A stretch of 42,662 nt of DNA from Clostridiales bacterium (GCA_019423725.1 JAHZAW010000004.1:24118-66779), one strand, 5' to 3'; shown: positions 1 to 8,574, numbered from the stretch's first letter. Made by a program: numbers and translations. The notes: a model not told the origin generated them from the letters alone.

Positions 1-1356
1 GCTCCTTACCTTGGAGCCACCCATGTATTTAACGGGATATTTGCTGTCCCAGCCTATCATTTCTTTCACCCTCGCAAGACATCTGTCAAGGGCACAGCTG
101 GTGTTTACCTGGTCATAGTAGGCGGGCATAACATCGCCCTCATGGATTATATTCATTTCCCTGATCTCAAAGGGGTCAATATCAAGGGTGTGGGCCAGTT
201 CATTGACCGCCGATTCAACGGCAAAAAGTCCCTGGGTGGCTCCGTATCCCCTGTATGCTCCCGATGACATAATATTTGTATAAACCACATCACAGCGGAA
301 GCGGTAAGCCTCAGCCTTTCCATAAAGTGGTATGGATTTGTGGCCCGAAAGTCCAACGGTGGTGGGGCCGTGTTCTCCATAGGCTCCTGTGTTGGAGAGG
401 GTATAAAGGTCTATGGCCTTTATTATGCCATCCTTTGTGGCTCCAAGTCTTACATGCATCTCCATTTCATGACGGGGTGAAGATGCTACGAGGCATTCCT
501 GTCTGGAAAACACTATTTTTGACGGCTTTTTGGTCTTCCATGTGACAAAAGCCGGATATATTTCTGATATGGATGTTTGCTTAGCTCCGAAACCTCCGCC
601 TATACGTGGCTTGGATACTCTGACCTTTGTTTTGGGTATGCCTAAGGCATTGGCGATGATTTTTCTGCAGTGGAAAACTATCTGGGTAGAGCTTACCACA
701 TTGAGCCTTCCATAGTGGTCGATGGTGCAGTAAGTGCAGAAGGGCTCCATCATGCACTGCTGGTTGGCCTTGGTGTGGTATACCCTGTCTATGACCACAT
801 CGCACTCTGAAAGCACCTTTTCCACATCTCCGTTCGATGATTCATCATGGGAGCATAAATTTCTTTTTACGTCCGCTCCGATGGGGCATAAGAGCTCCCA
901 GTTATCCTCTGGATGGACTATGACCGGATTGTCCAGGGCTTTATGGAAATCCAGTACAGCGTCCAGCACTTCGTACTTTACATTTATGCAGGAAAGGGCC
1001 TTGTCAACGCATTTTTCGTCTTTTCCGGCAACTATGGCCACTATGTCTCCCACATGGCGTACATGGCGGTCAAGGATAAGCCTGTCAAAGGGGCTGGTAT
1101 CTGGATAGGTCTCGCCAGCCAGGGTAAATCTTCTGCCTTCCTGGTCCACATCCTTCCAGGTGTATATGGCTTCTATGCCCTCCACCTTTTCAGCCACACG
1201 GCAGTCTATTTCCTTTATTATGGCGTTGGCATGGCCTGAGCGGAGGAGTTTTACCACCAGACAGTCCGCAGGGGCCAGATCCTGAGTATATACAGGCTGT
1301 CCGCTGAGCAGCTGCATGGCGTCTTTTTTTCTGATTGGTTGGTTTACGGTCTTCAT
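1..1356 (-). CDS. xdhA: Molybdenum hydroxylase (xanthine dehydrogenase-type), molybdopterin-binding subunit, 3' part cut by window start
   Basis: This is the large catalytic subunit of a xanthine-dehydrogenase-family enzyme, which hydroxylates N-heterocycles such as purines with water-derived oxygen. About 452 residues are visible from the ATG at 1356; the frame is open to base 1, so the C-terminal part with the catalytic Glu is outside. Visible family motifs are GGGFGAKQ in the middle and AYRGYGATQG further on, matching the Mo-cofactor/substrate segments. Its ATG overlaps the TGA of the upstream 2Fe-2S gene (ATGA), implying translational coupling. It is the last visible gene of a FAD, 2Fe-2S, Mo-subunit operon. 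The family is sure; xanthine versus another purine or azaheterocycle as substrate is inferred from the neighbours. Confidence 0.9.
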   Translation of the reverse strand, partial: MKTVNQPIRKKDAMQLLSGQPVYTQDLAPADCLVVKLLRSGHANAIIKEIDCRVAEKVEGIEAIYTWKDVDQEGRRFTLAGETYPDTSPFDRLILDRHVRHVGDIVAIVAGKDEKCVDKALSCINVKYEVLDAVLDFHKALDNPVIVHPEDNWELLCPIGADVKRNLCSHDESSNGDVEKVLSECDVVIDRVYHTKANQQCMMEPFCTYCTIDHYGRLNVVSSTQIVFHCRKIIANALGIPKTKVRVSKPRIGGGFGAKQTSISEIYPAFVTWKTKKPSKIVFSRQECLVASSPRHEMEMHVRLGATKDGIIKAIDLYTLSNTGAYGEHGPTTVGLSGHKSIPLYGKAEAYRFRCDVVYTNIMSSGAYRGYGATQGLFAVESAVNELAHTLDIDPFEIREMNIIHEGDVMPAYYDQVNTSCALDRCLARVKEMIGWDSKYPVKYMGGSKVRS

Positions 1357-1811
1357 CTGCCATTCTTCCTTTTCAAAAATTCCTGTATTCCTCTGAGCTG
1401 TCCCTCGTAACCTGAGCATCGGCAGAGGTTGCCGGCAAGGTATTCCTTTATCTCATCTTCCGAGGGTGAAGGATTTTCCCTCAAAAGCGCTATGGTATTC
1501 ATAATAAAGCCGGGATTACAGAAACCGCACTGTTCAGCACCCTGGTCAGCTATGAACTGGGTAAATTCAGCGGCTTCTTCCTGAAGACCTTCCAGAGTGT
1601 ATACCTTTTTTCCGTCGGCTCTGGCAGCCAGTACGGAACAGGATAAAACGGGCTTATCTTCCATAATAACGGTGCACAGACCGCAGTTAGATGTCTCACA
1701 GCCTCTTTTTACGCTCAGGCAGCCGTTTTCACGGACGAAATCTATGAGCAGCATATCAGGCTCGATGTCTTTATTTATTATTTTTCCGTTCAGATCGATG
1801 GAAACGAGCAT
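1353..1811 (-). CDS. xdhC: Molybdenum hydroxylase 2Fe-2S subunit
   Basis: A 152-residue small subunit carrying two [2Fe-2S] clusters that pass electrons from the Mo site to FAD. The N-terminal plant-ferredoxin-type cluster shows as GCETSNCGLCT plus a later Cys (VLSC). The C-terminal helical cluster shows as CGFCNPG and GNLCRCSGY. Two positions differ from the commonest pattern: NCGLC in place of ECGAC, and CGFCNPG in place of CGFCTPG; all eight Cys ligands are present. The start overlaps the stop of the FAD gene by one base (TAATG) and the stop overlaps the start of the Mo-subunit, so the three genes form one coupled unit. Confidence 0.92.
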   Translation of the reverse strand: MLVSIDLNGKIINKDIEPDMLLIDFVRENGCLSVKRGCETSNCGLCTVIMEDKPVLSCSVLAARADGKKVYTLEGLQEEAAEFTQFIADQGAEQCGFCNPGFIMNTIALLRENPSPSEDEIKEYLAGNLCRCSGYEGQLRGIQEFLKRKNGR

Positions 1812-2596
1812 TATTTTACACCTCCCAGATCATTATAGGCACGTTTTGCCAGCACCCTTACAAGGTGTGACCTGTATTCAGCTCCGGCGCGCATGTTCGT
1901 GCCGGTCTTAATGTTTTTAGATGCCTCTTCAGCGAATTTTTCGGCAGCGCCGTCACCTTCTGTCATTTCCCTTTCAAATATGACAGCCTTTCCGGGACGG
2001 GCTCCCACGGCTATCTTTATTTTTGTTCCGTCTGAGGCAGCGGCGCAGGTAAGCACCGGAAAGTCAGTCCTCGTATTTCTGACGGAGTAATAATGAAATT
2101 TCAAAGGTGTCTTTTTTATTATAAGATGAACAAGGATGTCATTGTCATATTTCATATTTACAAATTCCGAAAGGGGCACGATACCTCCCTTATAGAGCTC
2201 AACATAGCTGTCCATGGACATAAAGACGCTCATAACATCGGAAAAACCATACCTTCCAAAGAGGCTGCCTCCCAGGGTGGCCAGGTTCCTGAACTGTACT
2301 CCAACAATGGAGCGGAGGGCTTCCCTGACGCTTCCGCAGCTGTAGGCATCAAGTCCAGGGTGGAGTTCCAGGCTCCTTAAGCTTGTCATGCAGCCGATCT
2401 TGAACTCATCCTCGGTCTCTTCGATCTTATCAAGGCCCAGCTCCGACAGGTCTATGAGCTTATTGAGATGGGTGGAAGACATTTTGAGCCAGAGCATGCC
2501 GCCGATTATTTTGTTGCTTCGGCGCTGATTGAGCTCCCATGCCTCTTCCAGGCTTTTAACTTTTACAAATTCTTTCGCAGTGAACATTTTATACAC
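1811..2596 (-). CDS. xdhB: Molybdenum hydroxylase FAD-binding subunit
   Basis: A 261-residue FAD subunit of the CO dehydrogenase/xanthine dehydrogenase medium-chain family, which hands electrons to NAD or another acceptor. The FAD-contacting segments are present but divergent: IIGGMLWLKM near residue 31 (usually AGGT) and ATLGGSLFGRYGFSD near residues 106-120 (usually TIGGN). It is somewhat shorter than the roughly 290 residues usual for the family. The open frame can start at GTG 2596, or at ATG 2587, which gives MFTAKEF; an AAGG ribosome site lies about 3 or 12 bases before them respectively, so the start is uncertain. It is the first gene of the minus-strand operon, with a SigA-like promoter at 2638-2666. 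Confidence 0.85.
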   Translation of the reverse strand: MYKMFTAKEFVKVKSLEEAWELNQRRSNKIIGGMLWLKMSSTHLNKLIDLSELGLDKIEETEDEFKIGCMTSLRSLELHPGLDAYSCGSVREALRSIVGVQFRNLATLGGSLFGRYGFSDVMSVFMSMDSYVELYKGGIVPLSEFVNMKYDNDILVHLIIKKTPLKFHYYSVRNTRTDFPVLTCAAASDGTKIKIAVGARPGKAVIFEREMTEGDGAAEKFAEEASKNIKTGTNMRAGAEYRSHLVRVLAKRAYNDLGGVK

Positions 2597-2637
2597 ATAC
2601 CTTTTTATATATTTTTATATGATTTTCAACATTTTTG

Positions 2638-2666
2638 AGTTTATCATATTGCGGCTGTATTGGCAA
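2638..2666 (-). promoter_or_regulatory. Candidate SigA promoter of the minus-strand xdh operon
   Basis: On the minus strand, TTGCCA (2661-2666) and TAAACT (2638-2643) are separated by exactly 17 bases, pointing at the FAD subunit gene that starts about 45 bases downstream. No GTATC-type palindrome adjoins it, so this operon may be controlled differently from the divergent one. Apart from the features listed separately, the gene-free stretch 2597-3012 shows only A/T-rich sequence. Confidence 0.55.
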
Positions 2667-2838
2667 TGAAGAAAGGAGGTTTTTCCTGTAAATACGGGAA
2701 ATTTATTGTTTTTTGAACACAGATGGGGAATTAAAAAATACAGAACAGCCATATAAGGGAACTTATTCCATGAAATAAGGGGCTGTGATTTGAACAGCTG
2801 CCCTTGAAAAAGCAAAGATATTTAAAAGATATTTATTG

Positions 2839-2853
2839 GTATCAAAATGATAA
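2839..2853. promoter_or_regulatory. Candidate operator, GTATC-N5-GATAA palindrome (site A)
   Basis: GTATCAAAATGATAA is an imperfect 15-bp palindrome in the divergent intergenic region. It closely matches the distal sites at 8534-8548 and 14979-14993, with the same AAAAT core. Only one site is visible here, 17 bp upstream of the ygeX -35, whereas the other two locations carry a pair. Probable binding site of the AAA+/Fis-type regulator encoded downstream (inference). Confidence 0.55.
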
Positions 2854-2870
2854 GAAAGTTAGAAAGTATA

Positions 2871-2899
2871 TTGCAAAAATTAGAATATGATGATATTTT
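2871..2899 (+). promoter_or_regulatory. Candidate SigA promoter of the ygeX operon
   Basis: TTGCAA (2871-2876), a 17-base spacer and TATTTT (2894-2899). Transcription would start near 2906 and run directly into the leader hairpin at 2921-2952 before ygeX. The -10 is only a partial match, which fits a promoter needing an activator at the palindrome just upstream. Confidence 0.45.
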
Positions 2900-2920
2900 A
2901 TACAAAAGCATATTAAGGCA

Positions 2921-2957
2921 AGGGAGCCTTTGTAGTGATACAAAGGCTCCCTTTTTA
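2921..2957 (+). terminator. Intrinsic terminator in the ygeX leader (attenuator candidate)
   Basis: A perfect 14-bp stem (left arm 2921-2934, right arm 2939-2952) with a GTGA tetraloop of the stable GNRA type, followed by a T run. No plus-strand gene lies upstream of it, so it cannot be ending an upstream operon; it sits between the promoter and ygeX. The T run can also pair with the A-rich segment at 2969-2979 (CTTTTTATATT with AATATAAAAAG), a possible competing structure. Confidence 0.75.
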
Positions 2958-3012
2958 TATTTATCGATAATATAAAAAGCCTCAGCCATTTCCCTTAAAA
3001 GGAGCAGTAAAA

Positions 3013-4209
3013 ATGATCAAATATACATATTACAAAAATAAAAAAGCCAATGAAAGACTGCTGGATATATTTGATGACAGGTATGTGGAGAGTGTTAGAA
3101 AATTCCACGAAAGCATACCGGTCTACAGCAGGACACCATTGATAAAACTTGACCACCTGGCGGATGAGCTTGGAGTGGGGAAGATATATGTTAAGGATGA
3201 GTCCTTCAGGTTCGGACTGAATTCATTCAAGGTACTTGGAGGAAGCTACGCCATAGCAAAATGTATAGCCGAAAGAACCGGCCTGGATCCGGACCATCTC
3301 TTATTTAAGGACATCACATCCGATGACATAAAAAGAAAGACAGGCCGACTGACCTTCGTCTCAGCCACGGACGGAAACCATGGCAGGGGAGTAGCATGGA
3401 CAGCTAAACAGCTGGGACAAAGGGCAGTTATATATATGCCAAAGGGCAGTGCAGAAGAGAGACTCAAAAAGATCCAGATGGAGGGAGCGGAAGCCTCCAT
3501 CACGGACCTGAACTATGATGACGCCGTAAGGCTGGCGGCCGCAAAGGCCAGGGAAAACGGCTGGATACTTGTTCAGGATACGGCCTGGGACGGCTATGAG
3601 AAAGTACCCGGATGGATAATACAGGGATACGCTACCATGGCGGATGAGATATATGAGCAGCTTGAGGGAGTAAGACCGACTCATATATTCGTCCAGGCTG
3701 GAGTAGGTTCCCTGGCCGGGGCCGTCATAGGATATTTTTCCAAGAAATATGGAAAGAACAAACCGAAAATGGTGGTAGTTGAGCCCGATGAGGCTGACTG
3801 TATTTACAGGAGCGTAGCTGAAAACGACGGCCGCCCCTATAAGATAAAAGGTTATCCCCATACCATAATGGCTGGCCTTTCCTGCGGCGAACCAAATACC
3901 GCCAGCCTTAAAATACTTTTGAGCTATGCGGATTATTATTTATCCTGTCCTGACTATGTGGCGGCAAATGGTATGAGGATACTGGCAAACCCCCTGTCGG
4001 ACGATACAAAGATAATTGCCGGAGAGAGCGGGGCAGCTGGATTTGGAGCGGCCATGGAAGTGCTCAGAAATGATGACTACAGGGATCTGAAGAACGTCCT
4101 TGGAATAGACAAAAACTCAAGGCTCCTGTTCATAAATACAGAGGGAGACACTGACAGAAAGAATTACCTGAAAACAGTATGGGAAGGCATTTATAGTTTA
4201 AAGCAGTAA
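3013..4209 (+). CDS. ygeX: Diaminopropionate ammonia-lyase
   Basis: A PLP-dependent fold-type II enzyme of 398 residues, the normal length for YgeX. It splits 2,3-diaminopropionate to pyruvate and two ammonia in the cytoplasm. The PLP lysine is K73 in RFGLNSFKVLGGSYA. D120 (SATDGNHGRG) and D189 (LVQDTAWDGYE) sit at the positions of the two catalytic aspartates I recall for the E. coli enzyme, and AGVGSLAGA is the phosphate-binding loop. The start is preceded by AAAAGGAG. It heads a plus-strand operon with ygeY and ssnA, the combination found in anaerobic urate/purine degradation clusters, where it would be the last nitrogen-releasing step (inference from family knowledge). Confidence 0.95.
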   Translation: MIKYTYYKNKKANERLLDIFDDRYVESVRKFHESIPVYSRTPLIKLDHLADELGVGKIYVKDESFRFGLNSFKVLGGSYAIAKCIAERTGLDPDHLLFKDITSDDIKRKTGRLTFVSATDGNHGRGVAWTAKQLGQRAVIYMPKGSAEERLKKIQMEGAEASITDLNYDDAVRLAAAKARENGWILVQDTAWDGYEKVPGWIIQGYATMADEIYEQLEGVRPTHIFVQAGVGSLAGAVIGYFSKKYGKNKPKMVVVEPDEADCIYRSVAENDGRPYKIKGYPHTIMAGLSCGEPNTASLKILLSYADYYLSCPDYVAANGMRILANPLSDDTKIIAGESGAAGFGAAMEVLRNDDYRDLKNVLGIDKNSRLLFINTEGDTDRKNYLKTVWEGIYSLKQ

Positions 4210-4238
4210 AAATAAATATTTGAGAGGAAAGATAGATT

Positions 4239-5420
4239 ATGTATACAGAGGAAAGAAAAAAAGATGTCATAAAGCTTTGTAAAAAACTCATAAAACAGAG
4301 GAGCTATTCTGGAGAAGAGGGAGGAGTAGCTGAAATATTAAAAAAATATATGGATGAAAAGAAATTTGATTCCGTAATAATAGATGACTATGGGAATATA
4401 ATCGGAAAAATACACGGTAAGAGACCCGGCAAAAAACTTCTTTTTGACGGACACATGGACACAGTTCCCGTGGGAAACCTTTCTGACTGGAAACATGACC
4501 CCTTTAAAGCCGAGATAAGCGGAGGAAAGCTCTACGGAAGAGGAACAACGGATATGAAATCAGCCATAGCAGGCTTTGTGGCGGCTGCGGATTATTTTGC
4601 TGTCGATACAGACAGAGACTTTGCCGGAGACATATATGTGGCTGGAGTTGTCCATGAGGAATGTTTTGAGGGTGTAGCTGCCAGAAGCATAAGTTCCATA
4701 GTAAAACCTGACTATGTGGTAATAGGTGAGGCATCTAACCTGAATCTTAAAATAGGCCAGAGGGGAAGGGCAGAAATAGTCCTTGAGACCTTTGGAGTAC
4801 CTGCCCACAGTGCTAACCCTGAAAAGGGTGTCAATGCCGTTTATAAGATGTGCAAACTCGTTGAGAAGATCCAGGAGCTCGTACCCAGTGAACAGGATAT
4901 ATTAGGAAAGGGCATCCTGGAACTTACAGACATCAAATCAAGCCCCTATCCTGGAGCATCTGTTGTGCCTGAATACTGCAGAGCCACATTTGATAGAAGG
5001 CTCCTTGTGGGAGAGACAAAAGAGAGCGTCCTTGAGCCCATACAGAAGCTCATAGATGAGATGATGAAGGAAGACAAACAGCTGAAAGCCAAAGTATCCT
5101 ATGCTAAAGGAAAGGAAAGATGCGGTGCGGGAGCTGAGATAGAAGGAGAGAGGTTTTGCCCGGGTTGGTTATACAGCGAGAAGGAAGAGTTTATCCAGAA
5201 GGTATTGAAGGAGCTTAGAAATGACGGCTTTGACCCTGAGATAACCCACTATAACTTCTGCACTAACGGAAGCCATTATGCAGGAGAGGCGGGAATACCC
5301 ACATTCGGCCTTGGACCTTCTGTGGAAAGCCTTGCCCATACTGTGGATGAGTATGCAGAGGTAGACCAGATAGTAAAGGCATCTGAATGTTACTATGACA
5401 TTATGAAAGCGCTTCTTTAA
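4239..5420 (+). CDS. ygeY: YgeY-family M20 metallo-hydrolase
   Basis: A 393-residue M20/ArgE-type zinc amidohydrolase. The two-metal site is visible: H72 and D74 (FDGHMDT), D105 (TTDMKSA), the E140-E141 pair (VVHEECFEG) and E164 (VIGEASN), with a late His in AHTVDEYAEV. In the E. coli cluster the same gene follows ygeX. In the proposed urate pathway it acts on an open-chain ureido/amido intermediate to give diaminopropionate; the exact substrate is not shown by the sequence. It lies 29 bases after ygeX with a GAGAGGAAAG ribosome site, and 12 bases before ssnA. Confidence 0.92.
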   Translation: MYTEERKKDVIKLCKKLIKQRSYSGEEGGVAEILKKYMDEKKFDSVIIDDYGNIIGKIHGKRPGKKLLFDGHMDTVPVGNLSDWKHDPFKAEISGGKLYGRGTTDMKSAIAGFVAAADYFAVDTDRDFAGDIYVAGVVHEECFEGVAARSISSIVKPDYVVIGEASNLNLKIGQRGRAEIVLETFGVPAHSANPEKGVNAVYKMCKLVEKIQELVPSEQDILGKGILELTDIKSSPYPGASVVPEYCRATFDRRLLVGETKESVLEPIQKLIDEMMKEDKQLKAKVSYAKGKERCGAGAEIEGERFCPGWLYSEKEEFIQKVLKELRNDGFDPEITHYNFCTNGSHYAGEAGIPTFGLGPSVESLAHTVDEYAEVDQIVKASECYYDIMKALL

Positions 5421-5432
5421 GGAGGAACTGAC

Positions 5433-6758
5433 ATGAAATTATATAAAAACGCTAAGATCTTCACCCTTGATCCAAAGGCTTTTTATTATGAGAGCGGATA
5501 TATCGTCGTGGAAAACGACAGGATAAAGGAGATAGGCCCCATGGAGAGCCTTAAGGATGAGGATAAATATACAAAAAAGGAAGATCTCCACGGTAAGATA
5601 GTGATGCCCGGTATGATAAGTGCCCATTCACATTTTTATGGACAGTTCGTAAGGGGAATGCAGCTGGGAGAGACCATCAGCAACTGGCAGCAGGTGCTTT
5701 CCAGAATGTGGTGGAAGGTAGATAAGAAGCTCACCCTGGAGCAGAGCTACTACTCAGCCCTTATGGGACTTATAGAGGGATTAAAGAGCGGAACTACCAC
5801 ATATTTTGACCATCAGGCCAGCCCCAACAGCACAGACGGCGTGCTGGATGTCATTAAAAAAGCGGTTTTGGAATGTGGAGCCAGGGCCTGCCTTTCCTAT
5901 GAGGTGTCTGACCGTGACGGAAATGAGCATGCTTTATCCGGCATACATGAAAACGAAAGATTCATAAAAGAATGTGAAAAGGAAAAACTGCCGCAGATAA
6001 CAGCTATGTTTGGCCTTCATGCCTCATATACCCTCTCAGATGATACTCTGGAGAAGGCTGCTGAAGTGGAGGACCAGTATAAATGCGGTTTTCATATACA
6101 TGCGGCTGAAGACAGGGCAGATATATCAGAAAGCTATAGGCTCTATGATAAGCATGTCATTCCAAGACTCTGCGAAAGGGGCATACTCAATGACAGGTCC
6201 ATAGCTGCCCACTGCGTATGGGTAAGGGATAAACAGATGGATATGTTAAGGGACTGCGGAGTATTTGCAGCCCATAATGGACAGTCCAATACAAATAATG
6301 CCGTCGGCATATCTCCTGTGGTAAGGATGCTTGAAAAGGGAGTAAAGGTAGTCCTCGGAGGAGATGGATATACATACGATCTTTTCAGGGAACTTTCCTT
6401 TGATGTCATATTACAGAGACTGCGCGAGGAAGACCCCGGGGTATTCTCATCGGATGAAATATATAAAATGGCATTTTATAATAATGAGGAACTGGTAAAA
6501 CGCCATTTTGGAGTTTCAGCGGGAGTGCTTAAAAAGGATTCCTTTGCGGACTTTATAGTCCTTGATTATGATGCGCCCACACCCATTTACGGGGACAATT
6601 TCCTTTCTCATATGCTCAGTTCATTCAGCGGAATGGTAAATACAGTTATCTGCGGAGGCAGGGAAGCCGTAAGGAATGGCAGATGTACCTTTGTGGACGA
6701 GGAAGAAGTATTTGCCAGATGCAGAGAAGAATCCAGAAAGCTTTGGGCTTCGTTATAG
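5433..6758 (+). CDS. ssnA: SsnA-type amidohydrolase/deaminase
   Basis: A 441-residue metal-dependent amidohydrolase of the TIM-barrel superfamily, in the SsnA/guanine deaminase/chlorohydrolase branch. Metal ligands are visible: H65 and H67 (HSHFYGQ), HIHAAED, a His in AAHCVWV and the Asp of GGDGYTYD. Members deaminate aminated heterocycles or open imidazolone-type rings. In the purine-degradation gene set SsnA is an essential hydrolytic step, but its substrate cannot be read from sequence. A strong AAGGAGG lies just upstream of the ATG. It belongs to the ygeX-ygeY-ssnA operon, followed 40 bases later by the regulator. Confidence 0.9.
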   Translation: MKLYKNAKIFTLDPKAFYYESGYIVVENDRIKEIGPMESLKDEDKYTKKEDLHGKIVMPGMISAHSHFYGQFVRGMQLGETISNWQQVLSRMWWKVDKKLTLEQSYYSALMGLIEGLKSGTTTYFDHQASPNSTDGVLDVIKKAVLECGARACLSYEVSDRDGNEHALSGIHENERFIKECEKEKLPQITAMFGLHASYTLSDDTLEKAAEVEDQYKCGFHIHAAEDRADISESYRLYDKHVIPRLCERGILNDRSIAAHCVWVRDKQMDMLRDCGVFAAHNGQSNTNNAVGISPVVRMLEKGVKVVLGGDGYTYDLFRELSFDVILQRLREEDPGVFSSDEIYKMAFYNNEELVKRHFGVSAGVLKKDSFADFIVLDYDAPTPIYGDNFLSHMLSSFSGMVNTVICGGREAVRNGRCTFVDEEEVFARCREESRKLWASL

Positions 6759-6798
6759 TCAGAAAATTATACAGGCAGACTGAAGGGAGGAAATCACA

Positions 6799-7368
6799 AT
6801 GAAAAGCCGCTTATATACTATTCAGGATACAGTTATGAAAATTTCAGAAGCGATTTCTAAGATGCTTCAGGTCGATGTGGAGATAATAGACGCAGACCAT
6901 AACAGGATAGCCGGAACGGGGATATTCAAGGATAAGATAAATGAAAATAATGAAAATGACGGGCATGGCTACCGTTACACACTGACCACGGGCAAAAAAC
7001 TCATAATAGATAACCCCGGGGAGCATCCCGAGTGTGCGGAGTGTAAAAATCGTGATAACTGCAGCTCTGTTCTTGAGATAACCATGCCAATCAAGGTGGA
7101 TGATAAGCTGGAGGGTGCTGCGGGGCTCATATGTACCGATGAAAAAAAGAAACAGTATCTGATGGAAAATATGGATGCCACCATATTTTTTGTGGAACAG
7201 ATGTCCGCGCTCATATCTGGGAAGATAAAGGAAAGAGAACTGCTTCAGAAACATCTGAATATTTCCCATGTCATGGAGTTCATCATGGAAGGCATGGAAA
7301 AGGGCGTAATAAAACAAAATAACCATGATAAACGAGAGCGCCAAGGAACAGCTGGGACTTACCAATAA
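6799..7368 (+). pseudogene. YgeV/PrdR-like AAA+ regulator, fragment 1 of 3 (N-terminal sensor)
   Basis: The 189-residue N-terminal part of a Fis-family enhancer-binding-type regulator. It has a GAF/PAS-like sensor with a Cys-rich patch, HPECAECKNRDNC near residues 75-87, then an EGAAGLI core strand, as in clostridial regulators of amino-acid and purine metabolism. A good GGGAGG site precedes the ATG. Homologous sequence passes from this frame to the +1 frame between about 7310 and 7325; after that this frame reads about 15 unrelated residues to a stop at 7368. The next fragment restarts at INESAKEQLG, and the linking segment looks a few residues short, suggesting a small deletion. The cause may be mutation or sequence error. 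Confidence 0.75.
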
Positions 7369-8314
7369 TGACCTGGGCGAGTATATAAACATAATCGTTA
7401 CGGGAGATACCATAACAGGAGAAAAGGAGTTCAGAACGGTCATAAGGAACGATACCCATACGGTCATAGGTGAGTATGAGGTCATAGAAGGCGGTGACGA
7501 GGCCTATTCAAAGGTGCTCAAGTTCGACAGCATAAAGAAATACAGGAACCAGATGTATAATATGGTACAGCAGGTCCTGCCCCATGACATCAACAGCATA
7601 ATAGGAAACAGCGAGAACACAAAGAAGCTGAGAAAGGAAATAAAGGCGGCAGCTGACTGCAACAGCACGGTGCTCATAACCGGTGAAACGGGAACGGGCA
7701 AGGAGCTGGTTGGCACGGCTATATGGAAGGAATCCATAAGGGCAAATGAACCCTTTGTTTATTTCAACTGCAATGGTATGCCAGAGGAGCTGATCGAGAG
7801 TATGCTTTTTGGAATAGTCTATCCCAAGAAGGTCAACAATAAGCGCTGCGGCAAAATAGGAAAATTTGAGATGGCCAATGAAGGAGTGCTTTTTCTTGAT
7901 GAGATAGACGCCATGCCCCTTTATATCCAGATAAAGCTGGAGAGGGCCATAAGGGACCATCATATATGCAGGAAAGGTTCATCCCAGAAGGTGCCGGTCA
8001 ATGTAAGGATAATATCCGCCACCAAGGAGAACCTTTATGAACTGGTACAGCAGGGAAAATTCAGGGCCAGCCTTTATTATCTGCTGAGCGTCCTTAATAT
8101 AAGGATATCGCCTCTTAGGGACAGGAGGGACGATATAGAGGATCTTATTTATTATTATATCGAAGTTTATACAAAGAAGTATCATACATATTTTAAAAGG
8201 ATAGACCCTGAGACTCTCAGGATATTAAAGAATCATTCATGGATGGGCAATGTCAGGGAACTGGAGACAACGGTGGAACACATGGTCAGTGTCCTGGATG
8301 ACAGCGGCATATGA
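7325..8314 (+). pseudogene. YgeV/PrdR-like AAA+ regulator, fragment 2 of 3 (AAA+ domain)
   Basis: The central AAA+ domain of a sigma-54-activator-like protein, 329 codons in the frame shifted by one from fragment 1. Walker A is GETGTGKE (about residues 120-127 of this frame), Walker B GVLFLDEID (187-195), and sensor-type ISPLRDRRDDI and NVRELE follow. The L1 loop after SMLFG, where GAFTGA should be, reads IVYPKKVNNKRCGKIG: the sigma-54 contact motif is absent. The arginine-finger segment FRASLYYLL keeps the first Arg but has Leu for the second. TGA at 8312-8314 interrupts the frame directly before the DNA-binding part. The protein may be inactive, or a TyrR-like factor for SigA promoters if the gene is intact in relatives. 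Confidence 0.75.
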
Positions 8315-8545
8315 GATAAAAATACCATGCCAAAAAATTTTATATACGGAAAGATAGTCACATCCTGTGAGGATAATAATATAAAATCCCTGGAGGAACT
8401 GGAACAGGCGGAGATAATAAAAGCACTCAAGGTATACGGCAGCTCTAAAAAAGGCAAGATAGCGGCGGCCAAGGCTCTGGGCATAGGCATAGCGACTTTA
8501 TACAGGAAGATAGATAAGATAGGAGATATAGAGGTATCAAAATGA
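8315..8545 (+). pseudogene. YgeV/PrdR-like AAA+ regulator, fragment 3 of 3 (Fis-type helix-turn-helix)
   Basis: Same frame as fragment 2, continuing past the in-frame TGA. The C-terminal section has the Fis-type helix-turn-helix: LEELEQAEIIKALKVYG, then AAKALGIGIATLYRKI. The first internal ATG is at 8327 but has no ribosome site, so independent translation is unlikely; readthrough of one stop would restore the join. The gene's last codons and stop (8543-8545) lie inside the palindromic operator at 8534-8548, so coding end and control site are superimposed. Confidence 0.7.
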
Positions 8546-8567
8546 TATTGTGGTATCGCTTTGATAC
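8534..8567. promoter_or_regulatory. Candidate paired operator upstream of second xdh operon (site B)
   Basis: Two 15-bp palindromes of form GTATC-N5-GATAC: GTATCAAAATGATAT (8534-8548) and GTATCGCTTTGATAC (8553-8567). Centres are 19 bp apart and the second ends 7 bp before the -35. The same pair with the same spacing occurs at 14979-15012, and one site occurs at 2839. Likely activator binding sites, most economically for the regulator encoded immediately upstream (inference). Confidence 0.75.
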
Positions 8568-8574
8568 ACCTTGA

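Noticed and set aside
276..1239. Plus-strand frames within the first 1.3 kb
   Set aside because: They are shadows of the truncated minus-strand molybdopterin subunit, which carries clear family motifs.
2859..2875. Possible sigma-54 promoter before ygeX (TTAGAAAG-N4-TTGCA)
   Set aside because: The -12 TTGCA fits, but the near-invariant GG of the -24 element is AG, and the same TTGCAA serves a better 17-bp-spaced SigA promoter.
2597..3012. Purine-class riboswitch before ygeX
   Set aside because: No recognisable purine-aptamer core or paired loops; only the promoter, palindrome and terminator are evident.
7305..7330. Programmed frameshift in the regulator
   Set aside because: A-rich sequence is present, but no heptamer in the right frame and no stimulatory stem; the joining segment also seems to lack residues, which fits a deletion better.
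8312..8314. TGA in the regulator as a selenocysteine codon
   Set aside because: The position is a linker before the helix-turn-helix with no reason for a catalytic Sec, and no convincing SECIS-like stem was seen right after it.
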